64,000 nucleotides of DNA from Paratractidigestivibacter sp963605405 (GTDB lineage: Bacteria > Actinomycetota > Coriobacteriia > Coriobacteriales > Atopobiaceae). Location of the stretch: assembly GCA_963605405.1 (NCBI GenBank), contig CAVCUP010000003.1:62001-126000 (forward strand), written 5' to 3'. This document shows positions 27,801-36,406 of the stretch, piece after piece. Every line of letters starts with the position of its first letter. Position 1 is the first letter of the stretch. Both the position numbers and the translations under genes were made by a program. Below the pieces are notes generated by a model that did not search any database, was not told the DNA's origin, and saw only the letters and a program-made list of their open reading frames with translations.

Positions 27801-29846
27801 TTAGGCGTCGAGGAACCGCGCGTCGTGGGCATGCCGCTCGATGTACTCGCGGCGGTACTCGACCTGGTTGCCCATGAGCTCGCGCACCGCCTTCTCGGCG
27901 GCGGCGGCGTCGTCGATGGTCACGCGCTGAAGGATGCGGGTGCGCGGGTCCATGGTGGTCGACGCCAGCTGCTTGGGGTCCATCTCGCCGAGGCCCTTAT
28001 AGCGCTGGACGGTATAGGGGCGCTTCTTCTTGCGCGCCTTGCCGTTGGAGAGGTCGGACGAGCCCTCGGGGTCGTCGTCATCTTCATCGGAGGCAAAGCC
28101 GAGCTCGCGGATCTTTCGCTTGAGGATCTCTTCCTCGGGCTCCTTGCCGTTGGGATAGACGTAGTAGATCTTTTTGCGCACCTTGATGCCGAAGATCGGC
28201 GGGCAGGCGGCGTACACGTAGCCGGCGTCGATAAGCGGGCGCATGTACTTGTAGAAGAACGTGAGGAGAAGGATGCGGATGTGCGCGCCGTCGACGTCGG
28301 CGTCCGTCATGATGATGATCTTGTGGTAACGGGCCTTGGCGAGGTCGAAGTCCCCCATGTCGCCGCCGGACCCGGTGACGCCCGTGCCCACCGCGGTGAT
28401 GAGCGACTGGATCGTGTCGGACGAGAAGGCGCGGGCATCCCCGACGCGCTCCACGTTCAGGATCTTTCCTCGCAGGGGGAGGATCGCCTGGATATCTCGG
28501 CGACGGCCGTCCTTGGCCGAGCCGCCTGCCGAGTCGCCCTCCACGATGAAGAGCTCGGTGAGCTCGGCGTCGCGACAGGAGCAGTCGGCGAGCTTGCCGG
28601 GCAGGTGCGCGGTCTCGAGAAGGGACTTGCGGCGCGTCGCCTCGCGCGCCTTGGAGGCGGCGGTGCGCGCCTTGGAGGCCTGCAGGGCCTTGTTCACGAT
28701 CGATCGCGCCGGTTTCGGGTGCTCCTCGAGGTACTCGGCCAGCCCGTCCGTCACGACCTTCATCGTGAGCGGGCGCATGAAGGAGCTGCCGAGCTTGGCC
28801 TTGGTCTGGCCCTCGAACTGGGGGTCGCCGAGCTTGACGGAGATGACGGCCGTGAGGCCCTCGCGGATATCGTTGCCCGTGAGGTTAGCGTCCTTCTCCT
28901 TAAGAAGCCCCTGCTTACGGGCATAGTCGTTGACCACGCGGGTAAGCGCGGTGCGGAAACCCTCCATGTGGGTGCCGCCGTCGGGGGTGTAGATGTTGTT
29001 CGCGAAGCTCATCACGCGCTCGGAGTAGGAGTTACACCACTGGATGGCGACCTCGACCTCGCCGCGCTTGGCGGGGTCGTCCGAGTCGTTCCTGCCCTCG
29101 ATATAGATGGGCTCGGCGAGGCCGTCGGGAACCTCCTCACCGGAATTCAGGAACTTGACGAAGTCGATGATGCCGCCGGTGTAGCAGAACTCCTCGACGC
29201 GCGGGGTCTTCTCGCGCTCGTCGGTGAGAACGATCTTGAGCCCGCGGTTCAGGAACGCCATCTCCTGCAAGCGGTCGTGCAGGGTGTCGTAGTCGTAGAC
29301 CGTGGTCTCAAAGATCTGGTCGTCCGGCCAGAAGGAGATGGTGGTGCCCGTGTCCTCGCAAGTGCCGACGACCCTCATCTCCTGGGTCGTCTTGCCGCGG
29401 GAGAAGCGCATCTCATAGACCTGGCCGTCGCGGCGGACCTGGGCGACCATCTTGGTGGAGAGCGCGTTCACGACGGAGGAGCCGACGCCGTGCAGGCCGC
29501 CGGAGACCTTATACGCCGCGTTGTCGAACTTGCCGCCCGCGTGCAGGATGGTGAGGACGACCTCGAGGGTCGGAATCTTCTTCACAGGGTGGGGGTCGAC
29601 CGGGATCCCTCGGCCGTTGTCCACGACGGTGATGGAGTTGTCGGCATGCACCGTCACGAGGATCTGGGTACAGAAGCCGGCCAGGGCCTCGTCGACGGCA
29701 TTGTCCACGATCTCCCACACGAGATGGTGCAGGCCGGTCGCGCTCGTAGAGCCGATGTACATGCCCGGGCGGACGCGGACCGCCTCAAGGCCCTCGAGGA
29801 CCTTGATCTCGCTGCCGTCGTACTGCGCCTCAGTGTCGTTTGCCAC
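27801..29846 (-). CDS. gyrB: DNA gyrase subunit B
   Basis: This 681-residue ATPase subunit has the GHKL motifs (EIVDNAVDEAL and DNGRGIPVD), the transducer domain, and the TOPRIM motif FIVEGDSAGGSAKDGR. The C-terminal PRTRILQRVT segment, which contacts GyrA, is present. I start at the GTG at 29846, which has GAAGGA upstream and gives VANDTEAQYDGSEIKVLEGLEAVR; longer frames are not supported. It lies 160 bases from gyrA and is probably cotranscribed from the dnaA side. Confidence 0.97.
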   Translation of the reverse strand: MANDTEAQYDGSEIKVLEGLEAVRVRPGMYIGSTSATGLHHLVWEIVDNAVDEALAGFCTQILVTVHADNSITVVDNGRGIPVDPHPVKKIPTLEVVLTILHAGGKFDNAAYKVSGGLHGVGSSVVNALSTKMVAQVRRDGQVYEMRFSRGKTTQEMRVVGTCEDTGTTISFWPDDQIFETTVYDYDTLHDRLQEMAFLNRGLKIVLTDEREKTPRVEEFCYTGGIIDFVKFLNSGEEVPDGLAEPIYIEGRNDSDDPAKRGEVEVAIQWCNSYSERVMSFANNIYTPDGGTHMEGFRTALTRVVNDYARKQGLLKEKDANLTGNDIREGLTAVISVKLGDPQFEGQTKAKLGSSFMRPLTMKVVTDGLAEYLEEHPKPARSIVNKALQASKARTAASKAREATRRKSLLETAHLPGKLADCSCRDAELTELFIVEGDSAGGSAKDGRRRDIQAILPLRGKILNVERVGDARAFSSDTIQSLITAVGTGVTGSGGDMGDFDLAKARYHKIIIMTDADVDGAHIRILLLTFFYKYMRPLIDAGYVYAACPPIFGIKVRKKIYYVYPNGKEPEEEILKRKIRELGFASDEDDDDPEGSSDLSNGKARKKKRPYTVQRYKGLGEMDPKQLASTTMDPRTRILQRVTIDDAAAAEKAVRELMGNQVEYRREYIERHAHDARFLDA

Positions 29847-29987
29847 GCGCACGTCCTTCCCCGATGGGGCGAGAGGGCCCCGATTCGCTTCCGATGGATG
29901 ACCGCTTGAATTTGCGGACCAACCAAAAACAACCCTAGAGACATACAATGATACCGCATCAGAGGCCTTCTAAGGCTCTCTGAGGGG

Positions 29988-30521
29988 CTATGTATTGTTT
30001 TTGCCCACATCCGTCTTACTGCGCCGCAGAGACGCGCACATCGCCTTATAGACCTTCTCGCGCAAGGCGTCCGGCAGCTTGGCCGTCGCCTCGCGGGCCT
30101 CGGCCTCCTCCTCGGCCGTGAGCGCGGGCGGCTCGGGCGCGGAGGCGCGCTTCTTTGCGCCCGCCTCCTTGTGCGCGCGCTCGGACGCGGGGCGACGGTC
30201 CTGCCTGAACGTTATGTCCGAGAACTCCCAGCCCGCCGCGGCCATTCGCGCGCGGTAGACCTCGCGGTTCGCATTGAAGTCCACGGCGCGGGCGCGGGTG
30301 TCCGTGTACACGACGAAGAGAGGCGCCTCGCCGGCGCGCTTGGGCCCTGCGATGTAGGTGCCGCAGGTGTGTTCGCGCTCGACGGGGCCGTTGACCTGCA
30401 TCCATGCGCGCTGGGCCTGGCGCGCCGGACCCATCGCGCGCCGCGCCTCGGGGGTCTCGAGCAGCTGCCTCACGGCATCTCCCGCCGAGGTCAGGGAGGC
30501 GAACTCGTCCACCTTCGTCAT
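29988..30521 (-). CDS. DciA-like (DUF721) helicase-loading factor
   Basis: This 177-residue protein lies between recF and gyrB, the conserved place of DciA in Actinobacteria. The APLFVVYTDTRARAVDFN segment and the following FSDITFRQD fit the DUF721 pattern. DciA loads or helps load DnaB at the origin in bacteria that lack DnaC/DnaI, and neither of those is in the window. The C-terminal half is basic/Ala-rich and probably disordered. The start overlaps the recF stop by four bases (ATGA), so the pair is translationally coupled. The similarity is modest, so position does much of the work in this call. Confidence 0.75.
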   Translation of the reverse strand: MTKVDEFASLTSAGDAVRQLLETPEARRAMGPARQAQRAWMQVNGPVEREHTCGTYIAGPKRAGEAPLFVVYTDTRARAVDFNANREVYRARMAAAGWEFSDITFRQDRRPASERAHKEAGAKKRASAPEPPALTAEEEAEAREATAKLPDALREKVYKAMCASLRRSKTDVGKNNT

Positions 30522-31603
30522 GCGTAGCTCACCACCTCCGCGCCCGCGAGGACGCCGTCGTCGAAGTACCCCAGGTTCGTCGTGGTTATCACCGACTGCG
30601 TGCCGGGAAGGAGAAGCCCCACCACGGCCGAGCGGCGCGTCTCGTCGAGCTCGCTCATCACGTCGTCGAGCAGCAGCAGCGGACGCGACCCCACGATCTC
30701 CTCGGCCAGCTCGACCTCGGCCATCTTGAGGGCGAGGACCACGGAACGCTGCTGGCCCTGGGAGGCGAAGGCGCGGGCGTCGCGGCCCTGCACCGTAAAG
30801 AGGACGTCGTCGCGATGCGGCCCCACGGTCGTCTGCCGCAGGCGCATATCGGTCTGCCGGGCCTCGGCGATCCTCGCGGCGAGAAGCTCCTCGAGCTCCG
30901 CGCGGCCCGCCCCCGCCTCGACCGCGCCCGCGCTGCACGCGTAGGAGCACCCGAGCTCCTCCCCGCCGGAGATCCGCGCGTAGGCGGCCGCGACCTTCGG
31001 GGCGAGGCGCTCGAAGAGCCTGAGCCGCGAGGCGAGCAGCGCCGCGCCGCCGGCGGCCACGCTCGCGTCCCAGGCGTCGAGGAGCGAGAGGTCCGGCCGC
31101 TCATCCTTGAGCAGGCGGTTCCTCTGCTCGACGGCGCGCGTGTAGGCGCTGAGCAGCCGCGAGTAGCCCGCGGCGGCCTGCCGGCCGAAGCCGTCGAGCT
31201 CGTCGCGGCGCACATGGGCCCCGCGCTTGACGAGCGCGAGGTCGTCGGGGGTAAAGAGCACGGACATCAAGGTCCCGGCAACGTCCGAGGCCTGGACCTT
31301 CTTGCCGTTGCGGGAGAACCGCCGGCACCCGGCGCGCACATCGAGGCGCACGTCGATCGCGCGCCCGTCGCCCTCCAGGCGCGCGGCGGCGCGCCCCGCC
31401 TCCGCCCCCTCGCGAACGAGCTGGGCCGGGGCGGGGCGCCTGAACGAATAGCCCGCCGTGAGCAGCTGGAGCGCCTCGACGGTGTTCGTCTTTCCAGAGG
31501 CGTTGGGCCCCACGAGCACGGTCGTGCCGGGGCCGAGCGCCACCGAGCGCTCGCCCATGCTGCGGAAGTCGGTGAGGGCGAGCTGTGCGACTGCGAGGCC
31601 CAC
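30518..31603 (-). CDS. recF: DNA replication and repair protein RecF
   Basis: This 361-residue SMC-like ATPase has Walker A GPNASGKTNTVE at residues ~32-43, a signature region (FASQGQQRSVVLALK) and the Walker B/D-loop LLLLDDVMSELDETRR. RecF loads RecA at gaps with RecO and RecR. It is seven bases from dnaN and overlaps the next gene, so the dnaN-recF-dciA genes form one unit. Confidence 0.96.
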   Translation of the reverse strand: MGLAVAQLALTDFRSMGERSVALGPGTTVLVGPNASGKTNTVEALQLLTAGYSFRRPAPAQLVREGAEAGRAAARLEGDGRAIDVRLDVRAGCRRFSRNGKKVQASDVAGTLMSVLFTPDDLALVKRGAHVRRDELDGFGRQAAAGYSRLLSAYTRAVEQRNRLLKDERPDLSLLDAWDASVAAGGAALLASRLRLFERLAPKVAAAYARISGGEELGCSYACSAGAVEAGAGRAELEELLAARIAEARQTDMRLRQTTVGPHRDDVLFTVQGRDARAFASQGQQRSVVLALKMAEVELAEEIVGSRPLLLLDDVMSELDETRRSAVVGLLLPGTQSVITTTNLGYFDDGVLAGAEVVSYA

Positions 31604-31610
31604 CGCTCCC

Positions 31611-32711
31611 CTAGAGGCGCACCGGCATGAGCAGGTACAGGTAGTTGACGGCGCCGTTGGACTTAAAGATGCCCGGCTGAGCGGAGCTCTGGAGCTCGAG
31701 GCGCAGGGTCTTGGAGCCCGCGACGGCGTTCATGCAGTCGAACACGTAGTGGTAGTTGAGAGCGATGGAGAGCGCCTGGCCCTCGATCCTCGCGTCGATG
31801 ACCTCAGAGGACTCGCCCTGCTCCGGCGAGGAGGCGGAGAGCCTCACGAAACCGCCGTCCGGATCGATGTCGAAGCGCACGGAGGCGTTGGTCACGGCGA
31901 TGACGGACACGCGCTTGAGGGCCGCGGAGAGGGCGGCGGTGCTCACCTCGACGGCCGTGCCGCAGGTGGGGGGCAGCAGCTGCTTGTAATCGGGGAAGTT
32001 GCCCTCGATCTTTCGGCAAACGAAAGTCGTCGTGTCGAAGGCGAATACGACCTGGCTCTCGGCCACGCCGATGCGAATCTTCTCGCTCATGGAGGGCATA
32101 GAGAGGACGTCGTGGAACACGTTGCCCGAAACGATGGCGCGGAACGCCTCCCCGGCCGGGGCCTCGGCGTTGGCGTCGCACACGGCCAGGCGGAAGGAGT
32201 CCGTGGCCACCAGGCGCATGGTGTTGTCCTCGACGGTGAGCAGGATACCCTGCAGGATCGCGCGGGAGGTCTCCTTGGAGGTCACCTTATAGACCTTGTC
32301 CACCATGACGGAGAGAAGGTCGCTCGGCAGCTCGATCTCTCGCTCGGGGTTAACGGTGGGGAAACCCGACCAGTCGGCGGGCGAGAGCGTGTTCAGGCGG
32401 AAGGAGGACTTGTCGCACGTAATCGAGATGGTCCTCTCGCCGCCGTCGAAGGTCACCGCGGCGTCGGGGAGGGTCTTCACGATGCTCGTGAGCACCTTGC
32501 CGGACACCACCGTCTCGCCCTCCTCCTCGACGTTGGCGGGGATGAGATGGCGGATGGAGATGGTAAGGTTGTTGGTCTGGAACTCGAGCGTGCCCTCATA
32601 GGCACGGATATATATGCCCGAGAGGATCGGCAACGTGGAGTTGGCCCCCATTCCCTTGGCCACCACGGTGAGGGCTTTGAGGAGCGAGGACTGGCTTACG
32701 GTGAACTTCAT
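31611..32711 (-). CDS. dnaN: DNA polymerase III beta sliding clamp
   Basis: This 366-residue protein has the three-fold clamp organisation, begins MKFTVSQSSLLKAL, and ends LLMPVRL, the canonical C-terminus. Longer frames upstream translate the AT-rich origin segment and are not used. It encircles DNA and tethers polymerase. It follows dnaA across a 280-base spacer that looks like the origin unwinding region. Confidence 0.97.
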   Translation of the reverse strand: MKFTVSQSSLLKALTVVAKGMGANSTLPILSGIYIRAYEGTLEFQTNNLTISIRHLIPANVEEEGETVVSGKVLTSIVKTLPDAAVTFDGGERTISITCDKSSFRLNTLSPADWSGFPTVNPEREIELPSDLLSVMVDKVYKVTSKETSRAILQGILLTVEDNTMRLVATDSFRLAVCDANAEAPAGEAFRAIVSGNVFHDVLSMPSMSEKIRIGVAESQVVFAFDTTTFVCRKIEGNFPDYKQLLPPTCGTAVEVSTAALSAALKRVSVIAVTNASVRFDIDPDGGFVRLSASSPEQGESSEVIDARIEGQALSIALNYHYVFDCMNAVAGSKTLRLELQSSAQPGIFKSNGAVNYLYLLMPVRL

Positions 32712-32991
32712 CTTCCGACCCTTCTTGTTATTTGTACTTATATATATATCTATAAAACCAGTAGTAATAATAAGGCGTGTAGAAAAGAAGAAAACCCCTA
32801 AGAACCCGAGGTCAGCGCCCTTATAGAAGATGTTGAGGAAGCACTTGGTTTTCGTCATCGTTCTACAATGCCCGACGACCACGAAAAGTTTTGAACATCG
32901 TGCGCGGGGTTTTCGTCTACGTCTAGACCGGGCGTTTACAACTTTTGAACATCGTCTTTCCCGGACTTTCCCTGAGGGCCTCGTGCCGGCG
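32712..32991. other. Probable oriC unwinding region (dnaA-dnaN spacer)
   Basis: Reading dnaA to dnaN, box-like 9-mers (TTTTGAACA on plus at 32889 and 32943, TTTTCGTC[AT] at 32849 and 32910) are followed by TTTTCTACA (minus, 32778-32786). A GC-rich spacer comes next, then TTATTATTACTACTG (minus, about 32760-32775), and an AT-rich stretch (about 32730-32758) next to dnaN. This box - NTA trinucleotide run - AT-rich order matches the Bacillus unwinding region. No gene is seen here. Confidence 0.6.
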
Positions 32992-34554
32992 TCACGACTC
33001 CCCCGTCGCCTCCTCCCGGATCTTCATGAGCTTCTCGGTGAAGGAGCGGTCCTTCTTCTTCTGCTCGTCGATCACCTGCAGGCTGTGTTTGATCGTGGCA
33101 TGGCTGCGGCCGCCGAACTTGGCCCCGATGTCCGCCAGGGTCTGGTCGCAGAGGTCGCGGCACAGCCAGATGGCGATGTGGCGGGGCTCCATGAGCGACT
33201 TGTTGCGCTTGGAGCCCACGAGGTCGTCGTGGCCGATGTCGTAGTGGCGCTCGACGGCCTTCTGGACCTGCTCGATAGTCACGCGGCTCTCGCTGGCGGG
33301 CCAGACCTGGGTGCAGATGGAGAGAACCTCCTCGTCGCTCAGCTCGCCGCCTGCCCTGACCGCGCGCGCGGAAGAGGCGAGGCAGCGCTGGCAGAAGCCC
33401 TCGATCAGGCGGATGTTGTTTCCCGCCTTCTCGGCCATGAGGCGCTGCGTGCGCTCGGAGATGGGGGCGATGGTCCCCTCGAGGCCGTCTGTCTTGGCGT
33501 CCTCGAGGGCCCGCTCGCAGAACTTCTCGATGAGAAGGACGCGCAGCTCGTAGCTGGGAACCATGACGGGGGCGATCTGGCCGCCGCCGATTCGCGAGGT
33601 CACGCGCTCGTCGAAGCCGTCCTTGCCCATGCCGAGCTCGGCCGGCGTGCGGTCGGCCGCGAGGACCACCCACTTGCCCGCCGCGCGCAGCGTGTTGAAG
33701 GTGTCGAAGAAGAAACTGATGGTGCCCGCCTTGCCGGCGAGGCCCTGGACGTCGTCGATGATGAGCACGTCGATGTCCGCGTAGCTTTGGCGCAGCTCGT
33801 CGGCCGCGGACTTGCGCTCGGAGCGCGACGCGTTGACGTAGTCGGATATGAACGAGCTCGCGTCCTTGTAGACGCAGATGCGCGAGGGGTCGTTCTCGGC
33901 GATGTAGTTCTGGATGGCGCGTAGCAGGTGGGTCTTGCCGAGGCCGCTCTTGCCGTAGATGAAGAGCAGATTGAAGTTCTTGTTCACGCCGTTGGCCACC
34001 TGGATGGCCGAGTCGAAGGCGATGCTGTTCTCCTCGCCGCGCACGAATCGGTCGAAGGTGAGCTTGGAATCGCCGGCACCCACGTCCTCCACCAGGGGAT
34101 TCTTCGCGCGTCGGCGCTCGGCCTCGCGGCGCGCTGCGTCGGCGCCGGCTCGCCAGGAGTCCTCCTCGAGGCCGCTCGCGGCATGGTCGGCCCGGGGAGC
34201 CGGCTCATGCGCGGCGTAAGTGGCGGCCGCTTGCTGCGCCGCGTCGACCTCCTCGCGCGTCATCGACGAGACGTGCGGCTTCGCGGGGGCATGGGCCCCG
34301 CCGAGGGCGAGCTCGAGCGTGACCTTCTCGAAGGCGGCCTCGCTCATGGCCGCCTCGATCTCCTCGGTGTTCTGAGAGATCTTGCGCAGGGCGAGGCGCA
34401 TGGGGGTCTCCGCCTTGAGCACGCCGTCCTCGAGGCTCACGGGCACGCAGCTGCGCAGCATGGCCATGAACGACTCGGGCTTGCCGGCGTCGGCGAGGAT
34501 GTCGAGGGTGTCTTCCCAGAGCACCGCCGCGTCTGATTCTTCGGATATGTCCAT
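32992..34554 (-). CDS. dnaA: Chromosomal replication initiator DnaA
   Basis: This 520-residue protein has domain I (residues ~1-85), a long low-complexity linker (to ~160), the AAA+ domain with Walker A GKSGLGKTHL (201-210), Walker B VLIIDD (263-268) and the arginine-finger region RVTSRIGGG (318-325), and DNA-binding domain IV. The signature motif of domain IV, usually GGRDHTTVxHA, is GGRSHATIKHS at 481-491: the Asp and first Thr, which contact bases in the E. coli structure, are Ser and Ala. The nearby 9-mers are altered as well. The ATG at 34554 has GGGGA upstream. Five box-like sites lie just upstream, so autoregulation is likely. Confidence 0.97.
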   Translation of the reverse strand: MDISEESDAAVLWEDTLDILADAGKPESFMAMLRSCVPVSLEDGVLKAETPMRLALRKISQNTEEIEAAMSEAAFEKVTLELALGGAHAPAKPHVSSMTREEVDAAQQAAATYAAHEPAPRADHAASGLEEDSWRAGADAARREAERRRAKNPLVEDVGAGDSKLTFDRFVRGEENSIAFDSAIQVANGVNKNFNLLFIYGKSGLGKTHLLRAIQNYIAENDPSRICVYKDASSFISDYVNASRSERKSAADELRQSYADIDVLIIDDVQGLAGKAGTISFFFDTFNTLRAAGKWVVLAADRTPAELGMGKDGFDERVTSRIGGGQIAPVMVPSYELRVLLIEKFCERALEDAKTDGLEGTIAPISERTQRLMAEKAGNNIRLIEGFCQRCLASSARAVRAGGELSDEEVLSICTQVWPASESRVTIEQVQKAVERHYDIGHDDLVGSKRNKSLMEPRHIAIWLCRDLCDQTLADIGAKFGGRSHATIKHSLQVIDEQKKKDRSFTEKLMKIREEATGES

Positions 34555-34571
34555 GGCTCCATCCCCGGGAT

Positions 34572-34654
34572 TGTCGAAAAGTATCGACAAGTATACGGGA
34601 CTGTCGAAAACCCTGCGCCTGTTTTCGACAATTCAACCGATGGTTTGTCGAAGA
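34572..34654. promoter_or_regulatory. DnaA-box-like cluster upstream of dnaA
   Basis: Five motifs sit within 83 bases: TTTTCGACA on the minus strand at 34572-34580 and 34602-34610, on the plus strand at 34622-34630; GTATCGACA at 34581-34589; and TCTTCGACA (minus) at 34646-34654. The dnaA promoter is probably within or beside them; I could not fix its -35/-10. Confidence 0.65.
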
Positions 34655-34756
34655 TTCCCGGCATCGGCGCCGTTGGGAAAACTCCAACGCCTTAGAATTG
34701 CGGCTTTCTCGCTTCATGAGTCGATGCAGAGGACCTCTTCCCAGGGTCATGGCCGA

Positions 34757-34789
34757 GAAAAGGCCCCGCGCGAGGGGCGCGGGGCCTTC
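34757..34789 (-). terminator. Intrinsic terminator after the HATPase gene
   Basis: AAGGCCCCGCGC at 34761-34772 pairs with GCGCGGGGCCTT at 34778-34789, followed on the minus strand by TTTTC. It separates the HATPase gene from dnaA, so the two are transcribed independently. Confidence 0.85.
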
Positions 34790-34821
34790 GGGTGACGCTG
34801 CTTGTGGAGAGGGCCGCCCGG

Positions 34822-35976
34822 TTAGCGCGTGAGCTGGGTGCCGACGGCGGTTAGATAGTGCTTCTGGCCGCGTTTGGTCACGTATCCTGCGGCCACGAGC
34901 GCCGCGAGCTCGCGAGACCAGGTGGGGCCGGAGTAGCCGAGCGAGTTGGCGAGGTCGGTGGGGCCGCAGCTGCCGTTGGCGGCGAGATACTCGATGATCA
35001 TCCAGCCGCGTTCGCTCAGGGCCGGCGCGGCCGCGCCCGCGGCCCCGGGCTCTGCGGCGGGTTGCTGGGGACTCGCCGGGTCGAGGGGCTGCGGTGCTGC
35101 GCCCTGCGGATATCCTTGCTGGTAGAAGGGCTGCGCCACGGGCTGAGCCGAAGGCTGCCGCATCGGTTGCTGCTGGTAGTGCGGCTGTTGGGTCGCCGGG
35201 GCCTGCGCCGGCTGCGGGTATCCCTGCTGCGGCCAGCCCTGCGCGGGCTGCTGGGGCCATCCCTGCGGGGCCTGCTGTTGCCATGGCTGTGGCCACCCCT
35301 GCTGCCACGGCGCCTGAGCTTCGGCCGGGGCCTGGTACATTGGCTGCCCCGCGTACATCGATCCTGCTTGGGCGGGGTAGGCGGGGACTCCGCCCATCGC
35401 GGCCCGGGAAGCCGGCCCGTCGTGCGCCGGACCGCGAGAGATGTCGCGTGCCTCTTCTTTGGGGCGCACGGAGATGGTGACGACGGTCCCTCCCTGGATG
35501 TTGTCCTCGATGGTGAGACTCCCGCCCTTGTCCTCCATGTACTGCTGCGCGTACGGCAGGCCGCTTCCCACGCCGCGGATGTACTTGCGCATCTCCTCGG
35601 TGGCCGACGACGTGCCGTACTCGAGCGCCAGGTTCTTCTCGCGGATGCCGGGCCCCTGGTCGGAGAAGCGGATCGTGTTGCCCCCGTCGAGGATGGTGAT
35701 GGTGGGGCTGAGGAAGTAGGCGTGCACGAAGTTCTCGACGATCTCGCGGATGACCATGAAGGGGATGGTGCCGCCCTGCTCATGGCTGAGCCTGTTCACG
35801 GTGCCGGTGATCTCCTCGAGGAACTCGCGGACTCCCTTAGGCTCGATCACGACCACCCGAGGCGCCGCCGCGACGTCGTCGTAGACCGCGATGCGGGCGG
35901 GGTGAGCCGTCAGGGCGGCGTGCTCACCGTCCTGCGGGGCCTGCTCCTCGACCATGGGGTAGAAGTCCCTCGGCAT
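34822..35976 (-). CDS. HATPase (GHKL) protein with low-complexity linker and C-terminal winged helix
   Basis: This 384-residue protein has three parts. Residues ~45-172 form a GHKL ATPase with all boxes intact: REIVENFVHA (N box), DQGPGI (G1) and GVGSGLPYA (G2). It has no histidine-kinase dimerisation/H-box region or receiver, so it resembles RsbW/SpoIIAB-type switch kinases or anti-sigma factors. Residues ~180-315 are an extreme Gln/Pro/Trp/Tyr-rich linker. Residues ~318-384 form a winged helix (WMIIEYLAANG, then PTDLANSLGYSGPTWSREL and GYVTKRG). It lies between two DnaA-box clusters at the origin, with its own terminator. The function is unknown; a replication or origin-linked regulator is an inference. 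Confidence 0.75.
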   Translation of the reverse strand: MPRDFYPMVEEQAPQDGEHAALTAHPARIAVYDDVAAAPRVVVIEPKGVREFLEEITGTVNRLSHEQGGTIPFMVIREIVENFVHAYFLSPTITILDGGNTIRFSDQGPGIREKNLALEYGTSSATEEMRKYIRGVGSGLPYAQQYMEDKGGSLTIEDNIQGGTVVTISVRPKEEARDISRGPAHDGPASRAAMGGVPAYPAQAGSMYAGQPMYQAPAEAQAPWQQGWPQPWQQQAPQGWPQQPAQGWPQQGYPQPAQAPATQQPHYQQQPMRQPSAQPVAQPFYQQGYPQGAAPQPLDPASPQQPAAEPGAAGAAAPALSERGWMIIEYLAANGSCGPTDLANSLGYSGPTWSRELAALVAAGYVTKRGQKHYLTAVGTQLTR

Positions 35977-36003
35977 CGCCTGCACCTACGCTTTCTTAAC
36001 AGC

Positions 36004-36074
36004 TTTTCGACATTTGTAGAAAACCTTTCACGGCGGATTCTATGTGAAAGAAAGTTTTCAACAATTGTTGAAAA
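36004..36074. promoter_or_regulatory. DnaA-box-like cluster upstream of the HATPase gene
   Basis: Four motifs: TTTTCGACA (plus, 36004-36012), TTTTCTACA (minus, 36015-36023), TTTTCAACA (plus, 36055-36063) and TTTTCAACA (minus, 36066-36074). The last two form a 20-bp perfect palindrome at 36055-36074. An inverted repeat CTTTCAC/GTGAAAG (36025-36031 and 36044-36050) lies between them. The rest of 36075-36326 shows no gene. Confidence 0.65.
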
Positions 36075-36326
36075 GCGGTAGACAACTCGTGAAACACCTG
36101 AATCCAAAGCCGAAAAATCATAGCACGTACCAGCACATTTCAAATGTTTTGGAAGGTTCGTTTCATTCCGGTCGAAAGTTTTCGCGCCCCTATCTGTGTC
36201 GGCGCGCGGCGGGTTTTTCTTCCGGGCGTTTCTTCCCGGCGTTGCCCGGGGCGCGTCCGGGGCTCTTTACTTATAGAGGCGCGCCTCCCCGTCTTCATGC
36301 CATCCGCGCTTTATTTCTGTGGATGT

Positions 36327-36356
36327 TTGACACTTTGCGCTGCTGACCTTTACAAT
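36327..36356 (+). promoter_or_regulatory. rpmH promoter
   Basis: TTGACA (36327-36332) and TACAAT (36351-36356) are separated by 18 bases. A short leader follows to rpmH at 36407. Confidence 0.8.
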
Positions 36357-36406
36357 CTTCAGGCTTATTGCCATAGAGACGTCATACCCAACCGGGAGGA
36401 ATAGCT

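Noticed and set aside
29988..30950. A 320-residue protein extending the DciA-like gene upstream
   Set aside because: The extra N-terminal part is Arg/Gly-rich antisense-like sequence in another frame of recF; the ATG overlapping the recF stop is the better start.
34554..34590. An upstream start for dnaA at 34590
   Set aside because: It would be a TTG within the box cluster and lacks a ribosome binding site; the ATG at 34554 has one.
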